Positions 17,934 to 27,692 of a stretch of DNA of 64,000 nucleotides are shown piece after piece. The notes under the pieces were generated by a model that was given only the letters and a program-made list of their open reading frames with translations, did no database searches and was not told the origin of the DNA. A program made the translations under genes and the position numbers. The stretch covers positions 10,207 through 74,206 of the forward strand of contig JAQEWB010000009.1 in assembly GCA_027694045.1 (NCBI GenBank), given 5' to 3'. Source of the DNA: Bacillaceae bacterium OF18-1A (GTDB lineage: Bacteria; Bacillota; Bacilli; Bacillales; Bacillaceae_G). Within the stretch, counting starts at the first letter, position 1. Each line of letters starts with the position of its first letter.

Positions 17934-18530
17934 ATGGCAAATCAATATAATACTTTTCAAAATTGTAGTAAGGAAGTTGCAATAATATTACCGATTCCAA
18001 AGTATGTGAAATTAGTACGTGAGCATGAGGAATTACGTGATGGCGTCCAAGTTTCCATTCAGCGTTATCAAGCGGAAAAACCACTACATTACGGCGGTTC
18101 TCATATTACAACTATTACTTCTCAAAATGGTAAGTATTTATTAAGTTACACAAATATGATGCCGGTATACTCTAATACATTACCCCATAAAGATGAGGCG
18201 GAAAAAATAGCGATGGATGTAATGGAAAAGGTTGATCAACAATATGCAAGTGGTTTAACTTTACTCCGTATTGAAAAACAAACGAGACAGTATGAAAATG
18301 AAGGAGAAATTAATGTTTTCCCTGTATTGTGGGTGAAAATGATGCATCATAACGGTAGTTTCAACTGGGTAACAATTGGAGGCGATGGACAAATTATCGA
18401 ATTTGAGCGTGACGTACGCTGGGATTATATGATGAGCCGCCGTCAAACGGAAATGTGGAATTACGATAATTGGATCTTGGCACGTATGGGGAAAGGGCCA
18501 CAATTAATGCCACCATCTGCCTTAGCTTAG
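17934..18530 (+). CDS. Conserved hypothetical protein, 198 aa
   Basis: I do not recognise a family. The ATG directly follows the helD stop, with GGGAGAG a few bases upstream, so it is translated from the same transcript. The protein is soluble with no signal peptide or membrane segment. It is rich in aromatic residues near the end (GSFNWVTIGGDGQIIEFERDVRWDYMMSRRQTEMWNYDNWI), which suggests a compact globular domain. Its position in a TetR-HelD operon hints at a role with RNA polymerase or with the stress sensed by the regulator; that is only inference from context. Confidence 0.7.
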   Translation: MANQYNTFQNCSKEVAIILPIPKYVKLVREHEELRDGVQVSIQRYQAEKPLHYGGSHITTITSQNGKYLLSYTNMMPVYSNTLPHKDEAEKIAMDVMEKVDQQYASGLTLLRIEKQTRQYENEGEINVFPVLWVKMMHHNGSFNWVTIGGDGQIIEFERDVRWDYMMSRRQTEMWNYDNWILARMGKGPQLMPPSALA

Positions 18531-18585
18531 AAGTTATCTATTTTAAAAAATATTCACAAATTTCAATAGGTTTGATATGATTAAC

Positions 18586-19818
<1,233 letters not shown>

Positions 19819-19828
19819 GTGGAATAGG

Positions 19829-19866
19829 AAAAAGGGTATGCCAGTGTTTTCGGTATACCCTTTTTA
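19829..19866. terminator. Bidirectional terminator after glpQ
   Basis: The arms AAAGGGTATGCC and GGTATACCCTTT (one wobble pair) are followed by TTTTT, between two converging genes. Confidence 0.75.
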
Positions 19867-20373
19867 CGTCAGCTCCCCAATAAACCAAATTTCTTCTTCA
19901 TGGCATTCATCGTCATCATGAATAGTATCTTGAAAGTGTAAAGTTTGAACAGTATTACAAATTGAAATGCCCGATGACTCCCAATAATCGGGCTCATTTG
20001 AAAGAGGAATCCATTTTTGATATTCACCATTTCTGTTGAAAAAGTTGCGAAAGTAGTCATCGTTTTTAAATACAATAATTTGAGAGTTCCACAAATGTTC
20101 TATAGAAATCAAAGTAACGACTCGGTATGTATTTGTATCGTTCGGTTTTATTTTCGTTAAATGATTGGCTTGATTTAATAAAGTTTGAATACACAATTCT
20201 TTTACTTTTTTCGGTGTTTTATGAGACTCGATAAAAGCTTGGGAAACTGGTAAAGGCATACACCAATATTCATTGTTATAGAAAGTAGAAGGGAACGTTT
20301 TTGTATGTTCCTCAATGCGTTTAATCATAGTGTTTGTTTTTTGTTTCATACCACGTATTTTCTTTTCATGCAT
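19864..20373 (-). CDS. DUF3916-like protein, 169 aa
   Basis: Probably DUF3916, from the pattern KKIRGMKQKTNTMIKRI, the FPSTFYNNEYWCMPLPVSQAFIESHKTPKKVKELCIQTLL block and LWNSQIIVFKNDDYFRNFF. Function unknown. It is soluble, with no signal peptide, and has an acidic tail (HDDDECHEEE). Its start overlaps the end of the LysR gene by 8 bases, so the two are probably co-transcribed. Confidence 0.65.
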   Translation of the reverse strand: MHEKKIRGMKQKTNTMIKRIEEHTKTFPSTFYNNEYWCMPLPVSQAFIESHKTPKKVKELCIQTLLNQANHLTKIKPNDTNTYRVVTLISIEHLWNSQIIVFKNDDYFRNFFNRNGEYQKWIPLSNEPDYWESSGISICNTVQTLHFQDTIHDDDECHEEEIWFIGELT

Positions 20374-21217
20374 TGTGAGTCATCTCCATAAATTTTTGTA
20401 ATGCAGCTGAGCGAAATATATCGTTTCTAGTAATGAAAGTAGTAGGAACTTTTTTGAAGCTATTTGGTAAAGGATTGAATGATAAGTCATGTTCATGCCC
20501 CTTTAAAATGGATTTCATCATAATTGCTACACCTATACCTGATTTTACACATGCAAGTATTGCTTCAATTGTCCCGAATTCTAATACTCGTTTAGGCGAG
20601 ATTCCTTCTTCTTGAAGCCAGTCTTCTAATAAACTTCTATAATAGCAATCGTGACTAAAAGCGAGTAAATTCATATCTTCTATGTCTTTAAGAGAGGACA
20701 AAGGTTTTTTACTAATGAGAACTAATTCTTCTTCCCGAAATACATTTGCATGAAGTTCAGCATGCTGAATAGTTCCAGCGATAAATGCCCCGTCTAGTTT
20801 TCGTTCTAACACAAGCCTAATTAGTTGTTCAGTTGTATTTGTTTCTAAAATCAATTCGACTTTTGGGTACTTCTCATAATAGGACGTTAATATAGATGGA
20901 AGCCTTACAGCAGTTGTAGATTCTGTACATCCAATTTTTAAAGTTCCTTTTGGCTCAGTTCCATTACTTTGGACAGCTTTAACAGATTGATCCATTAAGT
21001 GGAGGATTTGTTTTGCATACGTTAATAAAATCTCACCGTTAGAAGTTAACGTAACACCTTTTCCATTTCGATAAAATAAAGGTACACCTAATTCGTTTTC
21101 TAATTGTTTTATGCGCATCGTAACACCAGATTGCACATAGTTTAACTTTTTAGCTGCATGAGATATATTTTTTTCGTTTGCAACTTCGTAAAAAACAGTT
21201 AAATCTTTTATGTCCAC
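20366..21217 (-). CDS. LysR family transcriptional regulator, 283 aa
   Basis: A classical LysR protein: N-terminal winged helix-turn-helix (DLTVFYEVANEKNISHAAKKLNYVQSGVTMRIKQLENELGVPLFYRNGKGVTLT, residues about 4-58) and a periplasmic-binding-protein-like effector domain (GTLKIGCTESTTAVRLPSIL onward). The start is a GTG behind CGGAGGG. It is divergent from an MFS transporter gene, the usual arrangement for a LysR controlling its neighbour. The effector is unknown. Confidence 0.9.
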   Translation of the reverse strand: MDIKDLTVFYEVANEKNISHAAKKLNYVQSGVTMRIKQLENELGVPLFYRNGKGVTLTSNGEILLTYAKQILHLMDQSVKAVQSNGTEPKGTLKIGCTESTTAVRLPSILTSYYEKYPKVELILETNTTEQLIRLVLERKLDGAFIAGTIQHAELHANVFREEELVLISKKPLSSLKDIEDMNLLAFSHDCYYRSLLEDWLQEEGISPKRVLEFGTIEAILACVKSGIGVAIMMKSILKGHEHDLSFNPLPNSFKKVPTTFITRNDIFRSAALQKFMEMTHNA

Positions 21218-21327
21218 GTATCATCCCTCCGAAAAGGTATCAATTTTTTTGATGGATTATATAATTAATGTTTATGTTATATGATATCAAAATCTTCATA
21301 CAATGGAAGGATATGGAGGGATTTTTG

Positions 21328-22533
21328 ATGTTAGTGGAGGAAAAGGTGAGTAGTTCCTATAAGTGGATAATGTTAATTTTTGCAACGATTGCTCAAGCAA
21401 CAGCGACACTTATAACGTATGGTGTCGGAGTTTTTGTTTTATTTTGGAGAGAAGAATATTCGCTTACGAATATGGAGAGTGGATTGTTAATCAGTGTTGT
21501 GAATATTGGTCCGTTATTTTGTATGCTTTTCGTCGGTCGGCTACTCGATCAATATAATGAAAAATTATTAATTTGTATCAGTTCATTTTTGCTAGGGAGT
21601 TCACTTTTACTGACTAATATAGTAAGTGGATTTAATGGATTACTCTTTGTCCTTTTATTAGTAGGAATATTTTATAGTGTTTCGCAGCCGGGAGGAAGTA
21701 AAGTGATAATGAAATGGTTCTCCAAAGAAAATCGTGGGTTAGCGATGGGGATCCGGCAAGCCGGTATACCGGTTGGTGGTGCGCTAGGGGGAGTATTGAT
21801 TCCTTTTCTTACAATAAAATATAATGTGTCTTATGCGATAAATATAATTGCATGCATTTGTATCATTGGAGGGTTTTTATTTTTCATATTTTACAAGGAT
21901 CCATATGTTCAGGAGAAAGTAAAAGAAGAACGTATTAACCGCTCTATTTGTATGCAATTAAAAGCAGTGATAAATAAAAAAGAGTTGTATCCAATCTATA
22001 TAACAGGTATTAGTATGATTTCATTGCAAATGGTGTTAGTCGGACACTTTATTAAATTTTTAGTAATAGAACAATCTATTACGCCCATTTTAGCAGGGAA
22101 AATATTTTCAGTTATGTTCTTTTCCGGAATGGTTGGTCGTATTATATTGGCAGCTGTTAGTGATTTGCTTTATAAGGGGAACCGTCGCATCCCTTTATTT
22201 ATATCGGTCTGCACGTCTATTGGTGTTATTCTCATATTAGTAATGAGTATACATACAATAACGAGTGGAGTATTGTATGTTGTAAGTGCATTGTTAGGGT
22301 TCTTTTCAATTGGCTGGTTCAGTCTTTTTATAGTCGAAGTTGCAGAATCGGCAAGTGAAGAATGTGTAGGGATGACGGTCAGTTTTGCTCTGACATTAAA
22401 TCAAATTGCTATTATTGTCGCACCTATTTTATTTGGCTATATTGTAGACGAGAAAGGGTATACGTATGCGTGGATGTGTATAGTTGTATTATTAAGTATC
22501 TCCGTAGTTAGTTTATATAAAGTGAAACTTTAA
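21328..22533 (+). CDS. MFS transporter, 401 aa
   Basis: About twelve hydrophobic segments span this inner-membrane carrier. Family motifs include LFVGRLLDQYNEKLL after helix 2 and RGLAMGIRQAGIPVGGALGGV in helix 5. The ATG at 21328 has GGAGGG 7 bases upstream; frames opening at 21268 or 21313 are less likely. It resembles anion or organic-acid carriers of the CynX/NarK or OFA branches, but the substrate cannot be read from the sequence. It is transcribed away from a LysR regulator that probably controls it. Confidence 0.85.
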   Translation: MLVEEKVSSSYKWIMLIFATIAQATATLITYGVGVFVLFWREEYSLTNMESGLLISVVNIGPLFCMLFVGRLLDQYNEKLLICISSFLLGSSLLLTNIVSGFNGLLFVLLLVGIFYSVSQPGGSKVIMKWFSKENRGLAMGIRQAGIPVGGALGGVLIPFLTIKYNVSYAINIIACICIIGGFLFFIFYKDPYVQEKVKEERINRSICMQLKAVINKKELYPIYITGISMISLQMVLVGHFIKFLVIEQSITPILAGKIFSVMFFSGMVGRIILAAVSDLLYKGNRRIPLFISVCTSIGVILILVMSIHTITSGVLYVVSALLGFFSIGWFSLFIVEVAESASEECVGMTVSFALTLNQIAIIVAPILFGYIVDEKGYTYAWMCIVVLLSISVVSLYKVKL

Positions 22534-22539
22534 ACAGTG

Positions 22540-22576
22540 GGGGGTCTTACTGCCCGGCGAATAGCGGGATAAATAT
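22540..22576. repeat. GC-rich hairpin, possible fragment of a dispersed B. cereus-group repeat
   Basis: After the MFS gene, a GTGGGGGGTCTTACTG segment is followed by CCCG-N8-CGGG. It is far more GC-rich than its surroundings and resembles, from memory only, intergenic repeats common in B. cereus genomes. It has no T run, so it is a poor terminator. Confidence 0.3.
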
Positions 22577-22688
22577 AATGAAAAATGAGTAATGTAAATT
22601 TTTTATGAAGAATATCTTAAGACATGCCGAATGAACGACATTTCTTTTTTGTTTGCTGTATAATCAAAATTGTGAATGAGATTTATTT

Positions 22689-22919
22689 TCAATACCGTTC
22701 GTTTCCTCTTTTGAAATTACCTGTAATTTTAGCCATAATCAGTTGTTTTTCTTTATCATTATTTGCATGATTTATTTTGTTTAAAAATTTTTCAGCGTCA
22801 TTTCCTTTTAAAGTCATAATTTGTTTTCCGTAATATTCAATTAATACTATGTTGTTTTTTGTTATCCGATAATGAAACATCATATCATCTAAGCAATCGC
22901 GTTTATCAGTTTTTTTCAT
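22689..22919 (-). CDS. Small conserved hypothetical protein, 76 aa
   Basis: Family not recognised. The frame opens at 22952, but the internal ATG at 22919 has GGAGATG 6-8 bases upstream and gives MKKTDKRDCLDDMMFHYRI. The protein is soluble, highly charged, and ends in a basic stretch (KITGNFKRGNERY). It is a lone gene between the MFS transporter and the serine hydrolase. Confidence 0.55.
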   Translation of the reverse strand: MKKTDKRDCLDDMMFHYRITKNNIVLIEYYGKQIMTLKGNDAEKFLNKINHANNDKEKQLIMAKITGNFKRGNERY

Positions 22920-23170
22920 ATGTTCATCTCCATTCTTTATGATGTGTAACAAATGTTACATAAGAAATTGAAATTATAGTTAGACGCATCCGATTGCAAG
23001 GTGGAAATTTTGCAAGAAAGAAATACAATAGAGAGTAGTCGAAAACTAGATGTGAGAAAAAGGAATCTGATCAAATAGGGTGAATAATAGATTAGGAAAT
23101 ATTATAAATAAAAGATATAGAATAGAATGGATGCACGTTAAGTGAAATTAGATAAAAGAGGGTTCCTATT

Positions 23171-24298
23171 ATGTTAAAGAAATGGTTAATCGTTTTCTTT
23201 ATCTTTGCTATTTTTTGTGGAAGTGTCGCTACACTAATATATGCAAATAAAGATAAAAAATATGATACAAAAGCATTTTCGAATTTAAAGGATAAACAGA
23301 AGGACGATAAGCAAGAAGTTAGTGCAAATGAGAAGAAGCGCTACGAAATGGCAGCTGAAAAACTAGATCAATATTTAAAAGATAGAGGGTTTAATGGGAG
23401 TGTTCTTGTAGCCAGTAAAGATCATGTGATTTTACGAAAAGGTTACGGATACGCGAATGTGGAAGATAAAGTATTAACAACACCACGAACGAGATATCGC
23501 ATTGGTTCGATTACGAAAACCGTCGTTGCAATATCGATTATGCAGCTAAGAGAAAAAGGGAAATTGAATATTGAAGACAATGTAAATAAGTATATCCCAT
23601 CGTTTCCAGCAGATAAAAATATTACGTTGCGAAATTTGTTAACACATACGTCTGGATTACCCGAACAGGGACAAGGAAGTGTTGATGCGGCGTCACGTTT
23701 AAAGTTAGTAACTTGGATTGGAGCACAAAAATTGCAGTTTCCTGCAGGGACAGGATGGAAATATACAGATTATAACTATATGGTGCTTGCGTATATTGTA
23801 GAAAAGATAGCAAAGAAACCACTGGCTGAATATGTGAAAGAAAATATTTTTACTCCTGTTGAAATGCATGAATCGGGAATGGGGGCAACTCTCCCTGAAG
23901 ATATTTTCTTGGCAGAAGGTTATACGAAAAAAGATAATGGTTTAATAGCCACGCCTCGCTTGAAAATGAACTGGCTATATGGCTGCGGAGAAATGTATAC
24001 GACTGTTGAAGATATGAAAAAGTTAGATGAAGCTATTATGGATGGTAAACTACTTTCTAAACAAAGCTTATCAGATATGTTTACTGCATCCCCTGCTAGA
24101 AGGTATGGATTTAGTTTCTACATTTATCCGGATTATTATCATAACCACGGTGTGTTAGCTGGATGGAATACATTTAATAATTTTAATTGGGATAAACGAA
24201 CGTTTGTCATTTTATTCTCTAACGTACAAAATGGTATGAATGATGCCTTTAATCAAGAATTTAGGAAATTGGCGAATGATTTAATAGAAGGAAAATAA
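23171..24298 (+). CDS. Serine hydrolase, class C beta-lactamase/PBP-like, 375 aa
   Basis: An N-terminal membrane anchor or signal (KKWLIVFFIFAIFCGSVATLIY) leads to an extracytoplasmic beta-lactamase-family domain. The nucleophile motif SxxK is SITK in RYRIGSITKTVVAISIMQL. The second motif, usually YSN, is YTD in WKYTDYNYMVLAYIVEK. The third, HxG-like, region is in YYHNHGVLAGWNTF. Such proteins act as D-alanyl-D-alanine carboxypeptidases, esterases or peptidases. The Asn-to-Asp change in the second motif makes true beta-lactamase activity doubtful. Confidence 0.85.
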   Translation: MLKKWLIVFFIFAIFCGSVATLIYANKDKKYDTKAFSNLKDKQKDDKQEVSANEKKRYEMAAEKLDQYLKDRGFNGSVLVASKDHVILRKGYGYANVEDKVLTTPRTRYRIGSITKTVVAISIMQLREKGKLNIEDNVNKYIPSFPADKNITLRNLLTHTSGLPEQGQGSVDAASRLKLVTWIGAQKLQFPAGTGWKYTDYNYMVLAYIVEKIAKKPLAEYVKENIFTPVEMHESGMGATLPEDIFLAEGYTKKDNGLIATPRLKMNWLYGCGEMYTTVEDMKKLDEAIMDGKLLSKQSLSDMFTASPARRYGFSFYIYPDYYHNHGVLAGWNTFNNFNWDKRTFVILFSNVQNGMNDAFNQEFRKLANDLIEGK

Positions 24299-24305
24299 TT
24301 ACTTT

Positions 24306-24346
24306 GGAATCGGTATTGATATGAAACTATCAATACCGATTTTTTA
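24306..24346 (+). terminator. Intrinsic terminator
   Basis: Thirteen-base arms AATCGGTATTGAT and ATCAATACCGATT are followed by a T run. Confidence 0.9.
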
Positions 24347-24477
24347 TTTAGTACGTTAGCAACTAGGGAAGAGTTAATATGAGAATAAATTCATGAATGA
24401 TGTTAAATATTAGGGAAGATAATGCGTGAAGTTACGGAATGTTAGTTGGGAATTTTTACATTGATAAAAAAAGCTTG

Positions 24478-24498
24478 AGCTTCACATTATGTGAAGCT
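24478..24498 (+). promoter_or_regulatory. Hairpin in the leader of the lipoprotein deiminase gene
   Basis: The 8-base arms AGCTTCAC and GTGAAGCT enclose ATTAT, 37 bases before the start codon. It is followed by TTTATATT, so it could be a weak attenuator or a protein-binding site. Confidence 0.35.
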
Positions 24499-24534
24499 TT
24501 ATATTATTGGAGAAACGAACAGGAGGTTAGAGCA

Positions 24535-25692
24535 ATGAAAAAAGCAGTAAAGTTTTGTTTAATAGCTACATTATCTACAGCGATTATGAGTGGGTGTTCT
24601 TTTGAAGGAAACAATGAAAATGCTAAAGGGAAAGAGGATAAAAAAGTAGAGGTACAGAAAAGCGCTGGGAAATATACGATGCCAGATGAAAAAGATAAAC
24701 ATGAAGGTACATGGCTACAATGGCCACATGAATACACGTATGGGAAAGAGTATAAAGAAGAAGTTGAGCCAATTTGGGTGAAGATGGCAAGTGCTTTAAC
24801 TGAAGGTGAAAAAGTTCATATTGTTGCATATGATGGGGATGAAAAAGAGCGAATTAACAAGCTTTTAACAGACGAAGGGTTAAATATGGAGAAGGTTGAT
24901 TTCTTTATTGCTCCTACTGATGATGTGTGGGCGAGAGATAGTGGACCGATTTTTGTTTATGATGAAAATAAAAATTTAAAAATATTAGATCCAGCATTTA
25001 ATGGTTGGGGGAAGAAAACACCTTATAAAAATGATGCTCGCATACGTGAGAACGTTAGTAAACAATCAGGAATTGAAAGAATTGATTGGGGAAAATTTGT
25101 CCTGGAAGGTGGCGCAATTGAATTAGACAGCAATGGAACAGCTTTATTAACGCGAAGTGCAGTAACGAATAAAAATAGAAATCCGAATTTATCAGAAAAG
25201 GAAATTGAAAAATATGTAAGTGACCTTGGAGTGAAACACTTTATTTGGCTAGACGGAGTGCCTAATTTAGATATTACTGATTTTCATATTGATGGATTTG
25301 CTAAATTCCATGATAAATCTACCATTGTAACGATGAAAGAAGATGATCTAGCTGAATGGGGATTATCAAACAAAGATATGGATACGTTGTTAGATGCAAA
25401 AAATGCTTCAGGAAAGAAGTATAAGTATGAATATTTACCACTTAGTAAAGAGGAGGTTACATTAGAAGACGGAAAAACGCTGGATTATAAAGGGTCATAT
25501 ATCAATTATTACATTGGGAATACAGTTGTATTGGTGCCTAATTATAATGACCCAAATGACAAAATCGCAAACGATACGATTCAGAAGTTATACCCAGATC
25601 GTAAAGTAGTCGGTATTGATGTGAGAGAGCTTTATAAAAATGGCGGTATGATTCATTGTGTGACGCAGCAACAACCGATTTCATTGAAGTAA
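24535..25692 (+). CDS. Agmatine deiminase family lipoprotein, 385 aa
   Basis: The family (porphyromonas-type PAD/AgDI) hydrolyses guanidino groups, typically agmatine to N-carbamoylputrescine and ammonia. Signatures are GTWLQWPHEYTYG, DDVWARDSGPIFV, EGGAIELDSNGTALLT, DFHIDGFAKFHD and the catalytic-cysteine motif GGMIHCVTQQQP near the end, so the active site looks intact. Unusually it starts with a lipoprotein signal (FCLIATLSTAIMSGC, lipid Cys at 19), so it would sit outside the membrane. The ATG at 24535 has AGGAGG; the frame extends upstream to 24439 without a good site. A paralogue follows 91 bases later. Confidence 0.88.
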   Translation: MKKAVKFCLIATLSTAIMSGCSFEGNNENAKGKEDKKVEVQKSAGKYTMPDEKDKHEGTWLQWPHEYTYGKEYKEEVEPIWVKMASALTEGEKVHIVAYDGDEKERINKLLTDEGLNMEKVDFFIAPTDDVWARDSGPIFVYDENKNLKILDPAFNGWGKKTPYKNDARIRENVSKQSGIERIDWGKFVLEGGAIELDSNGTALLTRSAVTNKNRNPNLSEKEIEKYVSDLGVKHFIWLDGVPNLDITDFHIDGFAKFHDKSTIVTMKEDDLAEWGLSNKDMDTLLDAKNASGKKYKYEYLPLSKEEVTLEDGKTLDYKGSYINYYIGNTVVLVPNYNDPNDKIANDTIQKLYPDRKVVGIDVRELYKNGGMIHCVTQQQPISLK

Positions 25693-25783
25693 TCAGTTTC
25701 TATAAGGTTGATGATTCTACTACTTAAGCTATAGTGAAGAGTTGTTTCTACTACAGAATTATCCAAAGGGTGAGGGAATAAAT

Positions 25784-26755
25784 ATGGAACAAAAAGGAAT
25801 TATTTTTACTGCAATACCAGATGAATCGAATGAATATTATGAACCATTTTATGAAGACATTCTTTACTTTAATGAATGCTTACATGAAAAAAAATCACTT
25901 GCCGATCAATTTATATCTTTATCTGTTGAAGAGCAAGACTTTCCTACAAACTTTTTTGAGTATGATGATATTTGGCTAAGAGATGTTGCGCCAGTTGTAA
26001 CGAATCATCTTGTTAAATTTAAATATCGACCAAATTATTTACCAGAGGATCAAGGAAAGTATTTAGATCAGCAATTTAATAAATGGTTGAAGAAAAATGA
26101 CTTTGATTATGTAAAATCCCCGTTAATATTGGATGGTGGTAATCTGATTTGGAATAAAAAAGATACCGTTATATTAACAGAACGCATATTTGATGATAAC
26201 GATGATTGGACAGAAGAGGAAATTATAGAGCAATTAGAGTGGGATTTAGATGTGAGCCGAGTTATTATTATTCCTGCTGAAGAAGGAGATGTACTTGCAC
26301 ACGCAGACGGAATGGTCAAATTTATTGATGAACACACAATGTTTATTAGTGATTTTCTAGGGGGTCGTGAATTTAGATATCATGTTCAAGAGATTATTCA
26401 AGAGCAAATGCCAGAAGCTGAATTTATAGTTGTTCCTTCGTCATATACAGAGAAAGGTCAATATGATCAAGAAATAGCGTCGGCAAAAGGGTTATATATA
26501 AATATGTTAGAGACATGTGATGCTCTTTACGTTCCTAAGTTTGGATTAGCGAAAGACGGGGAAGTTTTACGATATATTCAACAGTATACGGAGAAACAAG
26601 TTATTCAAATTCATGTAGGAGAAATATCGACTATGGGAGGCGCAATGAATTGTTTAACGTGGTATTGTCCGGATTATTTGTTACCTTCCAAAATGAAAAG
26701 ATTGAGTAATCAGAATGGAGAATCTTCAATTAGAAAAATTTTTGATTGGTTTTAA
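25784..26755 (+). CDS. Divergent agmatine deiminase family protein, cytosolic, 323 aa
   Basis: It shares the fold of the preceding gene: DDIWLRDVAPVVTNH, SPLILDGGNLIWNKKDTVILTE, DVLAHADGMVKFIDEH and a C-terminal MGGAMNCLTWYCP, where the catalytic cysteine is kept but the IHC histidine is replaced (MNC). It is shorter, with no signal peptide, and sequence identity to its neighbour looks low. The ATG at 25784 has GGTGAGGG. The changed active site suggests a different guanidino substrate or altered activity. Confidence 0.8.
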   Translation: MEQKGIIFTAIPDESNEYYEPFYEDILYFNECLHEKKSLADQFISLSVEEQDFPTNFFEYDDIWLRDVAPVVTNHLVKFKYRPNYLPEDQGKYLDQQFNKWLKKNDFDYVKSPLILDGGNLIWNKKDTVILTERIFDDNDDWTEEEIIEQLEWDLDVSRVIIIPAEEGDVLAHADGMVKFIDEHTMFISDFLGGREFRYHVQEIIQEQMPEAEFIVVPSSYTEKGQYDQEIASAKGLYINMLETCDALYVPKFGLAKDGEVLRYIQQYTEKQVIQIHVGEISTMGGAMNCLTWYCPDYLLPSKMKRLSNQNGESSIRKIFDWF

Positions 26756-26795
26756 TAAATAAGCGTATAAGAAAATGTAGTCAAGGGGTATTTCT

Positions 26796-27617
26796 ATGTA
26801 TACAATTACTGAGTTTTCACGGATTTGTAAAATGAGTACGCGAATGCTAAGGCACTATGACAAGGAAGAGATATTGAAACCAGCATATGTGAATCCAGTG
26901 AATGGATATAGATACTATGAGCAAGGACAGCTAGAAATAGCGTTAAAAATTAAAAAGCTGAGGGAGTACAAGTTTCCTTTGCCGAAAATTAAAGTAATAC
27001 TGCAGTCATCAGATCAAGATTCATTTATTCACCATATGCAAGCGCAAATTATCGAGTTATCTCATGAGGTGAAACAAAATTTACGGGTGATTTCAGAAAT
27101 GAATGAAATGGTAAATATGAATACGGCTTTAAATATTGCTCGCCATAGAAATTACGATATATTAATTGGAATGCGAAATGAAATGACGGTAATTGCTGAA
27201 AGAGTACAAATAGATATAGAGGAGCTAGATGACTATTTTTATGATTTATATGAAAAAGTACAAAAAAATAGTTTGCAAATAGTCGGTTCACCGTCCGTAG
27301 TCTTTTATGATGAAGAGTATATTCCAAATCACAGTGATATAGAATTAAGGATTCCGATAATTGCTGGAGATGATAAAGGGATATTTCAAGCGTGCGAAAT
27401 AAAAAATCTATATGAGCACCAAATCGTTACTACTATTCATTATGGTAGTTATGATTATATAGGTTACGCTTATATGGCGTTAGAAGAGTGGATTGAAAGA
27501 AATGGTTATATAATAGAAGGGCATCCATATGAAGTTTATATAAAGGGATCTGAATGTGATGGTTTAGTAGAGGAATATGTGACACAAATTTGTTTATTAG
27601 TTACGAAAATCGAATGA
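26796..27617 (+). CDS. MerR family regulator with GyrI-like effector domain, 273 aa
   Basis: The N-terminal MerR helix-turn-helix and wing (TITEFSRICKMSTRMLRHYDKEEILKPAYVNPVNGYRYYEQGQL, residues about 2-46) is followed by a coiled-coil dimer helix. A C-terminal GyrI/effector-binding domain (about 115-273) contains VVFYDEEYIPNHSDIELRIPI and HYGSYDYIGYAYMALEEWI. This is the BmrR/Mta-like layout for sensing small molecules. It lies 40 bases after the second deiminase gene on the same strand and may regulate the deiminase genes. Confidence 0.88.
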   Translation: MYTITEFSRICKMSTRMLRHYDKEEILKPAYVNPVNGYRYYEQGQLEIALKIKKLREYKFPLPKIKVILQSSDQDSFIHHMQAQIIELSHEVKQNLRVISEMNEMVNMNTALNIARHRNYDILIGMRNEMTVIAERVQIDIEELDDYFYDLYEKVQKNSLQIVGSPSVVFYDEEYIPNHSDIELRIPIIAGDDKGIFQACEIKNLYEHQIVTTIHYGSYDYIGYAYMALEEWIERNGYIIEGHPYEVYIKGSECDGLVEEYVTQICLLVTKIE

Positions 27618-27654
27618 GAATTGTCGATGTTTCTGTAAATGAGGTAATTCAAGT

Positions 27655-27692
27655 GAAAAAGCATGCAGAGCATATACTCTGCATGCTTTTTA
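27655..27692. terminator. Bidirectional terminator
   Basis: The arms AAGCATGCAGAG and CTCTGCATGCTT enclose 6 bases and are flanked by A and T runs between converging genes. Confidence 0.9.

Noticed and set aside
23171..24298. True beta-lactamase resistance gene
   Set aside because: The second active-site motif is YTD rather than YSN; many non-lactamase serine hydrolases share this fold.
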